Assembly (NCBI RefSeq): GCF_900111275.1
Contig: NZ_FOGR01000005.1
Coordinates: forward strand, 124,001 to 188,000
Length of the DNA: 64,000 nucleotides
Source of the DNA: Rhizobium sp. NFR03
GTDB lineage: Bacteria; Pseudomonadota; Alphaproteobacteria; Rhizobiales; Rhizobiaceae
Reading direction: 5' to 3'
Positions 47,617 through 55,912 of this stretch are shown here, one piece after another. The notes under the pieces were generated by a model, which saw only the letters and a program-made list of their open reading frames with translations, was not told the origin of the DNA and did not search any database. The position numbers and the translations under genes are program-made. The first letter of the stretch is position 1. Every line of letters starts with the position of its first letter.

Positions 47617-47649
47617 AAAACGGCCGCTACATGATTGTAGCGGCCGTTT
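47617..47649. terminator. Terminator after the 61-residue gene
   Basis: AAACGGCCGCTACA and TGTAGCGGCCGTTT form a perfect 14-bp stem with a TGAT loop, 21 bp after the stop. Adenines before and thymines after make it usable on both strands; the convergent gene ends at 47667. Confidence 0.88.
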
Positions 47650-47666
47650 CCTTGTGGGCTATTCCA

Positions 47667-47894
47667 TCAAAGACTGCCTTCACCTTTAAAATAGCCCGGA
47701 TACTGCACGAATTCAGGATCCGGCTTCCCAGGCGGGGGTGAAGCCGATGCACCCTCTTCATCCTTGTCCTCCAGAAATCCATGCGTGCGCATCCATTCGC
47801 GAACGATGCGCCGGATGGCTTCGTCACGCGAGATGTTCTGCTGCCGGGAGTGGGCGGCAAGCGCTGTCTCGAGATCGTCGGGGAGGGTCGTCAT
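47667..47894 (-). CDS. Small ribbon-helix-helix-like protein
   Basis: 75 residues from ATG 47894, with GAGG eight bases upstream. MTTLPDDLETALAAHSRQQNISRDEAIRRIVREWM matches the ribbon-helix-helix pattern (strand, helix with SRDEAIRRIV, second helix) of CopG/Arc-type DNA-binding proteins; the tail (KDEEGASASPPPGKPDP) is disordered. No toxin gene follows, so it is not an evident antitoxin. It is probably a small DNA-binding regulator of unknown target. Confidence 0.65.
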   Translation of the reverse strand: MTTLPDDLETALAAHSRQQNISRDEAIRRIVREWMRTHGFLEDKDEEGASASPPPGKPDPEFVQYPGYFKGEGSL

Positions 47895-48087
47895 GCGGCA
47901 AGCCTCGCAGTTTTGAGGGTCGATGCCGGACAACGTGCGCGTGTCCCAATCGTTCCCTTTCAGCAAAAGGCCGAACTATTGAAACGCCGGTGTCAATGAT
48001 CATCGGCGTGCAGACCACGAGCGCAGTGGAAGGGGTATCCACTGCGCTGCGCATCTTTGTCATCCCCCGGTGATAATCCAGTTCCGG

Positions 48088-48525
48088 TTACGGTGTCACC
48101 GTCAGCCTGGCCTGCATCCCGGCTTCATAGTGGCCCTTGATGTTGCAGAACACCAGATACGTTCCGGCCTTGAGGCGGGTCTTCAGCTGCCCGTCGGCAC
48201 CCGGCTTCAGGTCCTCCACTTCGCCAAGGCTCTTCAGCTTGCTTTCATCGACCCGGTTCTTGGCCACGTTCAGCGGTATCTTCTGGTCAGGCGACTTCAG
48301 CCGCACGACGATCATTTCGTGCTCCTCGCCAACGGCGGCATTGTGAACGCTGAATGTGGCGGCACCGGCCTTGACTGTGGCGGGCTCCAGGCTCAACCCC
48401 ATGGTCCCGCCGCCTTCGCCGGTTTCCACGACCTTGATCGTGCTGGCAGCAAAAGCCGTGGTGGCGAGAAGCGCGCATCCGGCGGCCGTGAAAATGGAGA
48501 GCGCCGTTTTAGACAGGGAGATCAT
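48088..48525 (-). CDS. Periplasmic cupredoxin-like copper protein
   Basis: 145 residues from ATG 48525 with AAAGGA upstream. A signal peptide (about 1-26, ending TTAFA) precedes a blue-copper-like beta barrel. Type 1 copper ligands are in the expected spacing: His69 in GEEHEMIVV, then Cys127, His132 and Met137 in FCNIKGHYEAGM (C-x4-H-x4-M). The protein should carry an electron or store copper in the periplasm, similar to sulfocyanin/azurin-like folds. The gene is alone and divergent from a DUF1206 membrane protein; no copper exporter is nearby. Confidence 0.82.
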   Translation of the reverse strand: MISLSKTALSIFTAAGCALLATTAFAASTIKVVETGEGGGTMGLSLEPATVKAGAATFSVHNAAVGEEHEMIVVRLKSPDQKIPLNVAKNRVDESKLKSLGEVEDLKPGADGQLKTRLKAGTYLVFCNIKGHYEAGMQARLTVTP

Positions 48526-48810
48526 GGGATAATCCTTTTGCAGAGGCTTACACGGCACGGAACACATCCGTATCCCGCTCCGCGAGCGTTGATCTTCACC
48601 GACATATCCTGTCGATCACCCGTCGGCTCCAATGAGGCATCCGTTTCATATTCGGGGGAACAGCTTTCTCGCCCATGCTCGGGAGACCGCTCAGGTCATT
48701 GAAAATCTGCCGCAACGATCAATGTCTTCTCCCGAAGAGCAGACCAACGGGACGCGGGCCGGTGTCACCTGGCCTCGCCAGTAATGGCCGCAAAGTGATC
48801 GAGGGGAAAA

Positions 48811-49641
48811 ATGACAAACAAGTTCGAATTTCTCGCCCGGTGGGGCTACGCAGCGCGCGGCGTCGTCTACATAACGCTCGGCCTGATTGCCCTTCTCGGC
48901 TCGTCTGCGGGTGAAGAGGCGAGCACACATGGTGCGCTCTCCAACCTTCTCGGACAGCCTTTCGGTCGCTTCCTGCTGGGAACGGTCGCGATCGGGCTTG
49001 TCGGGCATGTCCTGTGGCGGTTGGCGCAAGCGCTTCTCAATGCCGACAATCAGGAAAACAACCTGAAGGGCTATCTGGCCCGTGGGGGTAACCTTGCAAG
49101 CGGTATCATCAACGGCGTGCTGGCGCTTGCGGCGGCGCGATTGGTCATAGCATCCGGCGGGTCTTCGGATGGGGGAGGCAGCCCGGCTGCCTGGCTGATG
49201 CAGCAGCCGTTCGGCCGCTTCCTCGTCGGCGTGTTGGGCCTGGTCATCATCGCTGCAGGCGCCGTCCAGGCATGGCGCGGCATATCGGGAAAATACCGGG
49301 AGCGCCTTCAGCTGCCGTCCGGCAAAAGCGACCTCCTCGGCGGCGTTTCCGTCTTCGGTCTCGTCGCGCGCGGTGTCGTGCTGTCGATCACCGGCGGGTT
49401 CTTCGTGTTTGCGGCTGTGGTCGTGGACTCAGCACAGGCAGGCAGTGTGCCGGAGGCGCTGGACTGGGTGCGCAATCTTCCCTCGGGAACCTATCTCTAC
49501 GCTCTCGCCGCTGCCGGTCTGGTCGCTTTCGGTCTCTACAGCTTCATCGAAGCCCGCTACCGCCGGATCGACGCACCGGAGCAGGCCGATGTAAAGCGCG
49601 GCATGGCGAAGGCCGCATCGGCTGTCGACAGACTTTCATAG
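48811..49641 (+). CDS. DUF1206 membrane protein
   Basis: 276 residues, ATG 48811 with GAGGGG upstream. It contains three copies of a two-helix repeat, each starting with an LARWGYAARGVVYITLG-like block (about residues 8, 87 and 178), giving about six membrane segments. QPFGRFLLG and QPFGRFLVG recur between repeats. DUF1206 proteins are inner-membrane proteins of unknown function, often linked with stress genes. The C-terminus (APEQADVKRGMAKAASAVDRLS) is cytoplasmic. Confidence 0.85.
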   Translation: MTNKFEFLARWGYAARGVVYITLGLIALLGSSAGEEASTHGALSNLLGQPFGRFLLGTVAIGLVGHVLWRLAQALLNADNQENNLKGYLARGGNLASGIINGVLALAAARLVIASGGSSDGGGSPAAWLMQQPFGRFLVGVLGLVIIAAGAVQAWRGISGKYRERLQLPSGKSDLLGGVSVFGLVARGVVLSITGGFFVFAAVVVDSAQAGSVPEALDWVRNLPSGTYLYALAAAGLVAFGLYSFIEARYRRIDAPEQADVKRGMAKAASAVDRLS

Positions 49642-49719
49642 CGCTGTTTTTGATCCGCCAGGCGCTGATTCTGCGTTGTCATTGTTATGACAGCGCAAAG
49701 AACACGGAACTTGCGAAAC

Positions 49720-49748
49720 AAAAAAAGCCCTGTCGAAACAGGGCTTTT
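49720..49748 (-). terminator. tRNA-Val terminator
   Basis: AAAAGCCCTGT and ACAGGGCTTTT pair with a CGAA loop; on the minus strand seven T follow. It lies 9 bp after the tRNA 3' end. Confidence 0.9.
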
Positions 49749-49756
49749 GAATAGGA

Positions 49757-49831
<75 letters not shown>

Positions 49832-49937
49832 ATCCGTGCCGCGCATAGACCACAAACCTTTTAGAGCGTCAACTGGCATCATGATGCTTTTTTGACAAAA
49901 GAGGCGGGCCGGCGCGGGGGCTTGTGCCGGCGCCTTG

Positions 49938-50300
49938 TCAGGCGGCGAGCATCTTGTTCACTTCATCAACGAGATCGCGCAGGTGGAAGGGCTTGGAGAG
50001 GACTTTTGCATCCTTCGGGGCCTTGCTGTCGGGGTTCAGCGCCACGGCAGCGAAGCCGGTGATGAACATGACCTTGAGGTCCGGATCAAGTTCGGTCGCG
50101 CGGCGCGCGAGCTCGATCCCGTCCATTTCCGGCATGACAATGTCGGTGAGGAGAAGCGAGAAAGGCTCTTCCCGAAGCCGGTCGTAGGCACTGGCGCCGT
50201 TATCGAAGGAAAGGACCTTGTAACCGGCTTTTTCCAGCGCCTTCACCAGGAAACGGCGCATGTCGTTGTCGTCTTCTGCGAGGAGAATTTTGGGACTCAT
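49938..50300 (-). CDS. cpdR: Single-domain response regulator CpdR
   Basis: 120 residues, a receiver domain and nothing else. Acidic pair E9-D10, phospho-acceptor Asp53 in LLLTDIVMPEMDG, Thr in MFITGF and Lys in LSKPFHL are all in place. Unphosphorylated CpdR directs the ClpXP protease to the cell pole and primes destruction of CtrA and other cell-cycle factors in alphaproteobacteria; it is dephosphorylated through the CckA-ChpT relay. The closely matching sequence and the context, next to a divergent N-formylglutamate amidohydrolase gene, are those of the rhizobial CpdR1. Confidence 0.9.
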   Translation of the reverse strand: MSPKILLAEDDNDMRRFLVKALEKAGYKVLSFDNGASAYDRLREEPFSLLLTDIVMPEMDGIELARRATELDPDLKVMFITGFAAVALNPDSKAPKDAKVLSKPFHLRDLVDEVNKMLAA

Positions 50301-50518
50301 GGATTTCCAGCCGTTGCTGTCTAGGTCTTAATGTCATGACGGGAAGGTGCGGTCGCTTCATGAAACCGCGATGGGGTAAATATCCCGTGAAGACCGGCCG
50401 TCAAGGCCGGGCGACACGCGAGCCCGCAACCCTCGTGAAGGGCGACTATGGACACAGTTGCGTCCAACTGGCAACATGAACGAAGCGGCAAGATGACGAC
50501 ATGGTAAAAAGGATCGCG

Positions 50519-51403
50519 ATGGAGGAGACGGTTCGGGAGCACGACCTGTTTTGCGTTCGCGAGCCGGACCATCAGAGAATTCCCTTTGTTTTCAATTCTC
50601 CGCATAGCGGCAGGCTCTATAGCGAGGCGTTTCTCGCGCAGTCGCGGCTTGATGCGCGCGCCATCCGCCGCTCAGAGGATCATTATGTGGACGAGCTTTT
50701 CGGCTGCGCTGTCGCGCTCGGTGCGCCGATGCTGGTCGCGCATTTCCCCCGTGCTTTTCTCGACGTCAATCGCGAACCTTACGAGCTCGATCCCCGCATG
50801 TTCGACGGCGCGTTGCCGCCGCATGCCAATATCGGTTCCATGCGGGTCGCCGGCGGTCTCGGCACCGTGCCGCGCCTGGTGGCTGAGAATATGGAGATCT
50901 ATCGCACCCGTATGCCGGTGGAGGATGCGCTGGAGCGGATCGAGACGATCTACAAGCCCTATCATGCCACGCTCCGTCGGCTGATCGCGCGCACACATGT
51001 TCTGTTCGGGCGAGCGATCCTGATCGATTGCCATTCGATGCCGGGCAATGTCCGCGTTGCGGGTAGCGGCATGCGGCCGGATATCATCATTGGCGACCGT
51101 TACGGCACCAGCGCCTCGGCCGATCTTTCCCGCATGGCCGTGACGCTGCTGGAGGATCTCGGCTTCACGGTGACGCGCAACAAGCCCTATGCCGGCGGGT
51201 TCATCACGGAGCATTACGGACGCCCGACGCGCGGCTTGCACGCGCTGCAGATCGAGATCAATCGCGGGCTCTATGTGGATGAGACGACGCTCGTCAAAAA
51301 GCCGGAATTCGACTGGCTGGCGCATATCCTCGGAACGTTCTTCGCGGAATTTGCGGCTCATGTGGAAAGCTCCACCGAGAGCCTGCCGCTCGCCGCGGAA
51401 TAG
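50519..51403 (+). CDS. N-formylglutamate amidohydrolase family protein
   Basis: 294 residues from ATG 50519, preceded by AAAAAGGATCGCG; an ATG six codons earlier has no ribosome site. Motifs: FVFNSPHSGRLYSE near 27, HFPRAFLDVNREPYELDP near 80, LIDCHSMPGN near 165 and GRPTRGLHALQIEINRGLYVDE near 235, all typical of the HutG-type zinc amidohydrolase fold. The reaction removes formate from N-formylglutamate, the last step of one histidine-degradation route, although many family members have other substrates. No other hut genes are nearby, so that pathway is not proven. Confidence 0.9.
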   Translation: MEETVREHDLFCVREPDHQRIPFVFNSPHSGRLYSEAFLAQSRLDARAIRRSEDHYVDELFGCAVALGAPMLVAHFPRAFLDVNREPYELDPRMFDGALPPHANIGSMRVAGGLGTVPRLVAENMEIYRTRMPVEDALERIETIYKPYHATLRRLIARTHVLFGRAILIDCHSMPGNVRVAGSGMRPDIIIGDRYGTSASADLSRMAVTLLEDLGFTVTRNKPYAGGFITEHYGRPTRGLHALQIEINRGLYVDETTLVKKPEFDWLAHILGTFFAEFAAHVESSTESLPLAAE

Positions 51404-51450
51404 ATATCCCTGACATTCCGGCGAGGTATCGCCAGCGTTGGCGACCGGTC

Positions 51451-51533
51451 AAAAAAAACCGCGCTTGTCGCGCGGCTAAGTCTAGGGAGGAAACACCCAA
51501 GGAGGGTATTTACAGCCACGAGTGACTGTAGGA
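51451..51533 (-). ncRNA. mmgR: MmgR/alpha-r8-like small RNA
   Basis: On the minus strand three structures follow in line: a stem TACAGTCAC/GTGGCTGTA, a stem ACCC/GGGT with a TCCTT loop, and the terminator CCGCGC-GACAA-GCGCGG followed by eight T. Between the last two lies the single-stranded element TTTCCTCCCT, the hallmark of the alphaproteobacterial MmgR (alpha-r8) family, which in Sinorhizobium meliloti is about 77 nt and affects polyhydroxybutyrate storage. A TTGACA at 51559-51564 gives a promoter and a predicted start near 51530, so about 80 nt. The rest of 51404-51809 holds no gene, apart from the hisN leader. Confidence 0.8.
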
Positions 51534-51809
51534 TGAGTTTGATATTGCGACGCACAATTGTCAAGGCCGTGTGCTGCCACATGACGAATCGGTGACAGGT
51601 CTAAGCTGCGGCTTTCACGAGATAATTTCTACTATCGCCTATTAATGATGCGGAAATCTGGTGCTGGCGACGAAATGTGCATACGGCTTGTGCGGATGGT
51701 GGGAAAACTGCTGAAATCTTGTTCTGCATTTTCTTTTCAAAAATTTCGTCTAAGCATTCTCAAATCCACTTCGGGGCCGATCTTCAGGCCCACTCCCCAG
51801 GAGAATGCC

Positions 51810-52595
51810 ATGCTGCCGGACCGCTCGTTCTTCGACCGCCTTGCGGACGCCGCCAAGGCGGAGACGCTGCCGCGGTTTCGCATGGGCATCGGTGTTGCCA
51901 ACAAGCTTGCCAATGCGCCTGAAAGCGGGTTCGATCCGGTGACGGAAGGCGACCAGGCGGCGGAGCGAGCGATCCGGGCCCTGATCGAGGAGACGTTTCC
52001 AGACCACGGCATTCTCGGCGAGGAATATGGCACTGTGGGCGCGGATCGCGATTACGTCTGGGTCATCGATCCGATCGACGGCACGCGCGCCTTTATCTCC
52101 GGCCTACCGGTCTGGGGCACGTTGATCGGGCTCTACCACAAGGGCCGGGCCGTGATGGGCCTGATGGACCAGCCTTTCACCGGCGAGCGCTACTTCGCTG
52201 CGAACGGCGTTACGCACTACAGGGGTCCGGAGGGTGAGCGGATGCTGGCAACACGGGACTGCGGATCGCTGTCGGAAGCGATCATGTTCACGACCTCGCC
52301 GGCGCTCTACCACGGCGACATCAAGACGAAGTTCGAGGCGGTGCAGGACAAGGTGCGTCTCGCCCGCTACGGCTGCGATTGCTATGCCTTTGCGCTTCTG
52401 GCGGCCGGGCATATCGATCTTGTCATCGAAGCCGGCCTGAAGCCTTACGATGTCGGCGGTCTCATTCCATTGATCGAGCAGGCTGGCGGTATCGTAACGG
52501 ACTGGAACGGCGGTCGCGCCGAAATGGGCGGCGAGGTGATTGCTGCCGGAAGCGCGGCGCTCCATGCCGAGGCTTTGGCGATCCTCAGGGGTTAA
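51810..52595 (+). CDS. hisN: Inositol-monophosphatase family, probable histidinol-phosphatase
   Basis: 261 residues from ATG 51810 with AGGAGA upstream; the upstream frame has no such site. Motifs of the lithium-sensitive phosphatases: HGILGEEYG near 66, WVIDPIDGTRAFISGLPVWG near 85 (metal ligands) and GLKPYDVGGLIPLIEQAGG near 210. The DGTRAFISGLP form matches the HisN-type histidinol-phosphate phosphatase of alphaproteobacteria, the last-but-one step of histidine synthesis, better than the general IMPase. Symbol given on that basis, with moderate confidence. Confidence 0.85.
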   Translation: MLPDRSFFDRLADAAKAETLPRFRMGIGVANKLANAPESGFDPVTEGDQAAERAIRALIEETFPDHGILGEEYGTVGADRDYVWVIDPIDGTRAFISGLPVWGTLIGLYHKGRAVMGLMDQPFTGERYFAANGVTHYRGPEGERMLATRDCGSLSEAIMFTTSPALYHGDIKTKFEAVQDKVRLARYGCDCYAFALLAAGHIDLVIEAGLKPYDVGGLIPLIEQAGGIVTDWNGGRAEMGGEVIAAGSAALHAEALAILRG

Positions 52596-52608
52596 CGCCG
52601 AGCGATGC

Positions 52609-53721
52609 TCAGAGCACGAGCATGTCGTTGCCGCTCAGGCTCTCCGTGACGTCAGGCCCCGTGCTGCCGGGAATGAAGGCATCGAGCGCCGCCATCGCCT
52701 GCGCGCGGTAGCGATCGTCCTCTTGAAAGACCTCATGGCGAGCGCCGTCGATGGGGATGAGCGTGGCGGCGCGGAAGTTGCGCGCCAGCGCCTCGATGGC
52801 GGCATAGGGCACCAGACGGTCGCGGGTAGGGGCGAGCAGCAGCGTCGGCACGGTGATGCGGGTCAAGTGCTCGCGGCGCGTGACGCGGCGGATGGCGCGG
52901 AAGGTTTCGTGCAGCCAGCGCGCGCTCGGGGCTCCCAGCGCCAGTTCTGGATGAGCCTGTGTGATCGCGGCGTTGCGGGCGTAGCGCACAGGGTCCGAGG
53001 AAACGAGGTTCTGCGGAAAGAGCATGGGCTGCTCTTTCGAGAGGGCCAAGGCACCAAGGCCGAACAGGCTGAAGGCGGCCGAGAGCAGGCCGATCTTGCC
53101 ATGGCTCATGCGCTGGTTGCCGAGGGCTACGAACGGCGCGTTCAGCACCATGCGGTCGATCCGCGTTGCCAGCCGCGGCGCCTGTGCCAGCGCCACCAGC
53201 GCACCCATGGAGTGGGCGACAAGGAAGAACGGCAGGCGCGTATCCGGCAGCACGATCTTTTCAAGGAAGATCGACAGGTCCTCCTCATAGTCCGAAAAGC
53301 GCCGCACATGACCCCGGCGCAGCTGCTTCAGCAGGCGCTCCGATCCGGCCTGGCCCCGCCAGTCGAAGGTTGCGACCCAGAGACCGCGGGCGAGCAGATC
53401 GCCGATCATCTCGAAGTATTTTTCAATGGATTCGTTGCGACCGTGGAGGAGGACCACGGTGCCCTTGGCGGCGACGTCGCCGCTGCGGAAAACGGCATAG
53501 CGCAGCCGTCGTCCACCGGCGCCGGTAAAGAAGCCGACGGTGTGGCGACGCAGATCGGCGGCGGCAGGCGGTATGGGATTGTCAGGCGTCGGGAAAAGAC
53601 GAGGTTTCAAAAGTGTGGAATCTTCCGCGCAGGGGACATCTCCGGACCTCGTCGTTGGCGACGCGACAACGCTCTCAGAGTTGCCTGTGTCATGGTTTTC
53701 CGGAGCGGAGTGTGTCTGCAT
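52609..53721 (-). CDS. Alpha/beta hydrolase, lysophospholipase-like
   Basis: 370 residues. After a non-conserved 50-residue N-terminus come VVLLHGRNESIEKYFEMIGD (oxyanion region), FDWRGQAGSERL, the nucleophile elbow VAHSMGALVAL with Ser near 183, the Asp in LLLAPTRDRLVPY and His in IDGARHEVFQEDD. This Ser-Asp-His set and the FDWRGQ block are those of lysophospholipase L2 (PldB-like) and monoacylglycerol lipase. No signal peptide, so likely cytoplasmic or peripheral at the membrane. Its 3' end is 13 bp from the convergent hisN. Confidence 0.87.
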   Translation of the reverse strand: MQTHSAPENHDTGNSESVVASPTTRSGDVPCAEDSTLLKPRLFPTPDNPIPPAAADLRRHTVGFFTGAGGRRLRYAVFRSGDVAAKGTVVLLHGRNESIEKYFEMIGDLLARGLWVATFDWRGQAGSERLLKQLRRGHVRRFSDYEEDLSIFLEKIVLPDTRLPFFLVAHSMGALVALAQAPRLATRIDRMVLNAPFVALGNQRMSHGKIGLLSAAFSLFGLGALALSKEQPMLFPQNLVSSDPVRYARNAAITQAHPELALGAPSARWLHETFRAIRRVTRREHLTRITVPTLLLAPTRDRLVPYAAIEALARNFRAATLIPIDGARHEVFQEDDRYRAQAMAALDAFIPGSTGPDVTESLSGNDMLVL

Positions 53722-54178
53722 CTGAAGTTCCGATCGGCCGTCTCGACGTCATGCGGCAGTGCCGTAAAGTGCCATTCTAGACCCGCAGCCTTTCGGGCGG
53801 GTGAACGGCTGAGGGCGCGGCCGCACCGGATGGAATATTACGAGGACGGCGTCTCGTCAAAGGAATGCCGTGAACGGCACCCGACCAAAAAAGGGGCCGG
53901 AGCGGCGGGGAACCGCTTCCGGCCCGGAAGGGCGAAACAGGGGCGCAACGGGAATGCAACCTTTCAGGGACGATCCGGCTGCTGTCTTGCTCCTGTCTCG
54001 ATGAACCCGTTTTAGCGGAGGTCAGGTGAACCGAAACGGAACCGGCCGTTCATCCTGCGTTTATATCGATGCCCGTACTCGGGCATGGTCACGCAGTCTC
54101 ACTAAATCAAGGATTTGGCTTGCCATCGAGGACGTCAAAAAATTTTCGACGCCTCGCGAATATGTCGTTCGAAGGCCT
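53722..54178. other. Gap with an orphan terminator; no gene seen
   Basis: No reading frame here has family-like sequence or a good start. The stretch contains a strong minus-strand terminator (next entry) and the small perfect hairpin ATGCCCG-TACT-CGGGCAT at 54069-54086. The right end leads into the heat-shock promoter. Confidence 0.5.
53887..53925 (-). terminator. Orphan minus-strand terminator
   Basis: GGGCCGGAGCGG and CCGCTTCCGGCCC pair with one bulge around a GCGGGGAA loop; on the minus strand six T follow. It stands 166 bp upstream of the alpha/beta hydrolase start and no minus-strand gene precedes it for 900 bp, so it closes an unannotated short RNA or acts as a leader attenuator. Confidence 0.7.
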
Positions 54179-54207
54179 CTTGACGGTCGAAATCGCCATT
54201 CCCATCT
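54179..54207 (+). promoter_or_regulatory. RpoH-type heat-shock promoter
   Basis: CTTG at 54179-54182, 18 bp, then CCCATCT at 54201-54207 fits the alphaproteobacterial sigma-32 consensus (CTTG...CYTATNT). A start near 54214 would give a leader of about 99 bases before the small heat-shock gene. Confidence 0.6.
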
Positions 54208-54213
54208 CATGGT

Positions 54214-54312
54214 CACGGGCGCCGAAGAGGGCCCGGCCACCGGCCTTTTCATCGCCGCTTACGGGATGACGGGCCAGACATCGCAACACGTTGCTCGAAT
54301 AGTGAGGACACC
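54214..54312 (+). promoter_or_regulatory. ROSE-like RNA thermometer in the Hsp20 leader
   Basis: Just before the ATG the sequence TTGCTC (54291-54296) pairs with GAGGA (54304-54308) through a 7-base loop, leaving one unpaired G. This is the ROSE pattern, in which U(U/C)GCU with a bulged G masks the ribosome site and opens at heat-shock temperature. The leader length (about 100 nt) and the small-heat-shock gene downstream agree. Boundaries are inferred from the promoter. Confidence 0.75.
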
Positions 54313-54789
54313 ATGCGTCACGTTGATTTTTCTCCCCTCTACCGCTCCACCGTCGGCTTCGACCGGCTGTTCACCATGCTCGACAGCCTCGGCCAGCCCG
54401 ACCAGTCGCAGAGCTATCCGCCTTACAATATCGAGCGGACCGGTGAGAACACCTACCGGATCACCATGGCGGTTGCCGGTTTCGACGAAAGCGAACTTTC
54501 GATCGAAGCACGGGAACACACGCTGACGGTCAAGGGCGAGAAGAGCGAGGAGCAGACGGCTGAAAACCAGTTCCTGTATCGCGGCATTGCCAAGCGCGCC
54601 TTCGAGCGCCGCTTCCAGCTGGCCGAATATGTGGAAATCCGCTCCGCTTCCCTGAAGAACGGCCTGCTGCATATCGATCTCCTGCGTGAGATCCCGGAAG
54701 CAGCCAAGCCGCGCCGCATCGAAATCTCCGCTGCGCAGAGCGCACCGAAGCAGATCGAGGCGAACCAGGTCGAAGCCAGCGTCAACTGA
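54313..54789 (+). CDS. Small heat-shock protein (Hsp20/IbpA family)
   Basis: 158 residues. MRHVDFSPLYRSTVGFDRLF is the usual N-terminus of class A rhizobial small heat-shock proteins; the alpha-crystallin domain runs from about 37 (YPPYNIERTGENTYRITMAVAGF) to 130 (RRFQLAEYVEI...NGLLHIDLLRE). It is an ATP-independent holdase that keeps unfolding proteins soluble. Control is double: an RpoH-type promoter and a ROSE-like thermometer over the ribosome site. Terminated 28 bp downstream. Confidence 0.94.
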   Translation: MRHVDFSPLYRSTVGFDRLFTMLDSLGQPDQSQSYPPYNIERTGENTYRITMAVAGFDESELSIEAREHTLTVKGEKSEEQTAENQFLYRGIAKRAFERRFQLAEYVEIRSASLKNGLLHIDLLREIPEAAKPRRIEISAAQSAPKQIEANQVEASVN

Positions 54790-54817
54790 TCGACGGCCGA
54801 TCTCCTGATGCCAAGAG

Positions 54818-54845
54818 ACGGCGTCCCGAAAGGGGCGCCGTTTTT
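54818..54845 (+). terminator. Terminator of the heat-shock gene
   Basis: ACGGCGTCCC and GGGGCGCCGT pair with a GAAA loop and one G-T wobble, followed by five T. It ends 12 bp before the convergent threonine aldolase gene. Confidence 0.88.
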
Positions 54846-54856
54846 CGTTTGTGGTT

Positions 54857-55912
54857 TCAAGCGCTGCGGCAGCCTTCGAGGAAGGCATCGACATCGGCCG
54901 GTTCGGTGGCGAAGCTGGTCACCAGACGATACAGGCCTTCATCCGCACCCAGCGTGCCAGCCAGTGCATGCGGCACGGGCCAGTCGTAGAAGAGCGCGCC
55001 CTTCTCTTTCAGAGCGTCTGCATTCGCCGTCTTCAGGATCACGAAAAGCTCGTTGGCATTCGAGGGCCAGGCAAGGCGGGCGCTGTTGCTGTCGGCGATG
55101 CCGTCGGCGAGCCGCTTGGCCATCGCATTGGCGTGGCGCGCAAGGTCGAGCCAGAGGTTCTTGTCCAGATAGGCTTCGAGCTGGGCCGAGACGAAGCGGG
55201 TCTTGGAGAAGAGCTGGGCCGAGCGCTTGCGCAGATACGGCATGTCGCCGGTTTTCTTCGGGTCGAAGAGAATAAGAGCTTCGGCGCACCAGCACCCGTT
55301 CTTGGTGCCGCCGAAGGAGAGAATGTCGACGCCGCGCTTCCAGGTCATCTCGGCCGGGGTCGCATCCAGCGCGACCAGCGCATTGGCAAAGCGCGCGCCG
55401 TCCATGTGCAACGGCAGGTTATAGCTCTGTGCGATCTGCGAAATCGCTGAGATCTCGTCGAGCGTGTAGACCGTGCCGGCTTCCGTCGCTTGCGTCAGCG
55501 TCACCGCCATCGGTTGGCCCGCGTGAACGAAACCGGGCGGAAAGCGCTTGATCTCGGCTTCCAGCCGCTCGGGGTCCATCTTGCCGAAGGCGCCATCGAC
55601 CGGCGCCATGCGCGCGCCGAGCGAGAAGAATTCCGGCGCGCCGCACTCATCGGAATTCACATGCGCCTCGCGGTGGCAAAATACATGACCGCCGGGGCGT
55701 GTGACGCTGGCAAAGGCCAGCGAGTTGGCCGCCGTGCCGGTGCCGACGAAGAAGACAGCGACTTCCCGCTCGAAGACCTCGGCCAGCATCGCCTCGACCC
55801 TGCGGTCGAGCGGGCTCGTGCCATAGGCAGGGGCAAAGCCCGGAGCTGCCTTTACCAGGCTTTCCGCAATGAGAGGATGGGCGCCGGCCCAGTTGTCGGA
55901 GGAAAAGATCAT
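54857..55912 (-). CDS. Low-specificity threonine aldolase
   Basis: 351 residues from ATG 55912 (MIFSSDNWAGAHP). The fold-type I pyridoxal-phosphate enzyme signature is in place: VFFVGTGTAANSLAFASV near 55, CHREAHVNSDECGAPEFFS near 78, LPLHMDGARFANALV near 170 and the cofactor Lys in LSFGGTKNGCW near 205. It cleaves threonine or allo-threonine to glycine and acetaldehyde, so feeding the glycine pool. Start chosen at the first conserved Met; an N-terminal extension of 31 residues is possible but not family-like. It is divergent from gltB across a 592-bp gap. Confidence 0.92.
   Translation of the reverse strand: MIFSSDNWAGAHPLIAESLVKAAPGFAPAYGTSPLDRRVEAMLAEVFEREVAVFFVGTGTAANSLAFASVTRPGGHVFCHREAHVNSDECGAPEFFSLGARMAPVDGAFGKMDPERLEAEIKRFPPGFVHAGQPMAVTLTQATEAGTVYTLDEISAISQIAQSYNLPLHMDGARFANALVALDATPAEMTWKRGVDILSFGGTKNGCWCAEALILFDPKKTGDMPYLRKRSAQLFSKTRFVSAQLEAYLDKNLWLDLARHANAMAKRLADGIADSNSARLAWPSNANELFVILKTANADALKEKGALFYDWPVPHALAGTLGADEGLYRLVTSFATEPADVDAFLEGCRSA

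Noticed and set aside
54026..54526. A 166-codon open frame before the heat-shock gene
   Set aside because: It overlaps the heat-shock promoter, leader and coding region, has no family signature and its codons look like a shadow frame.
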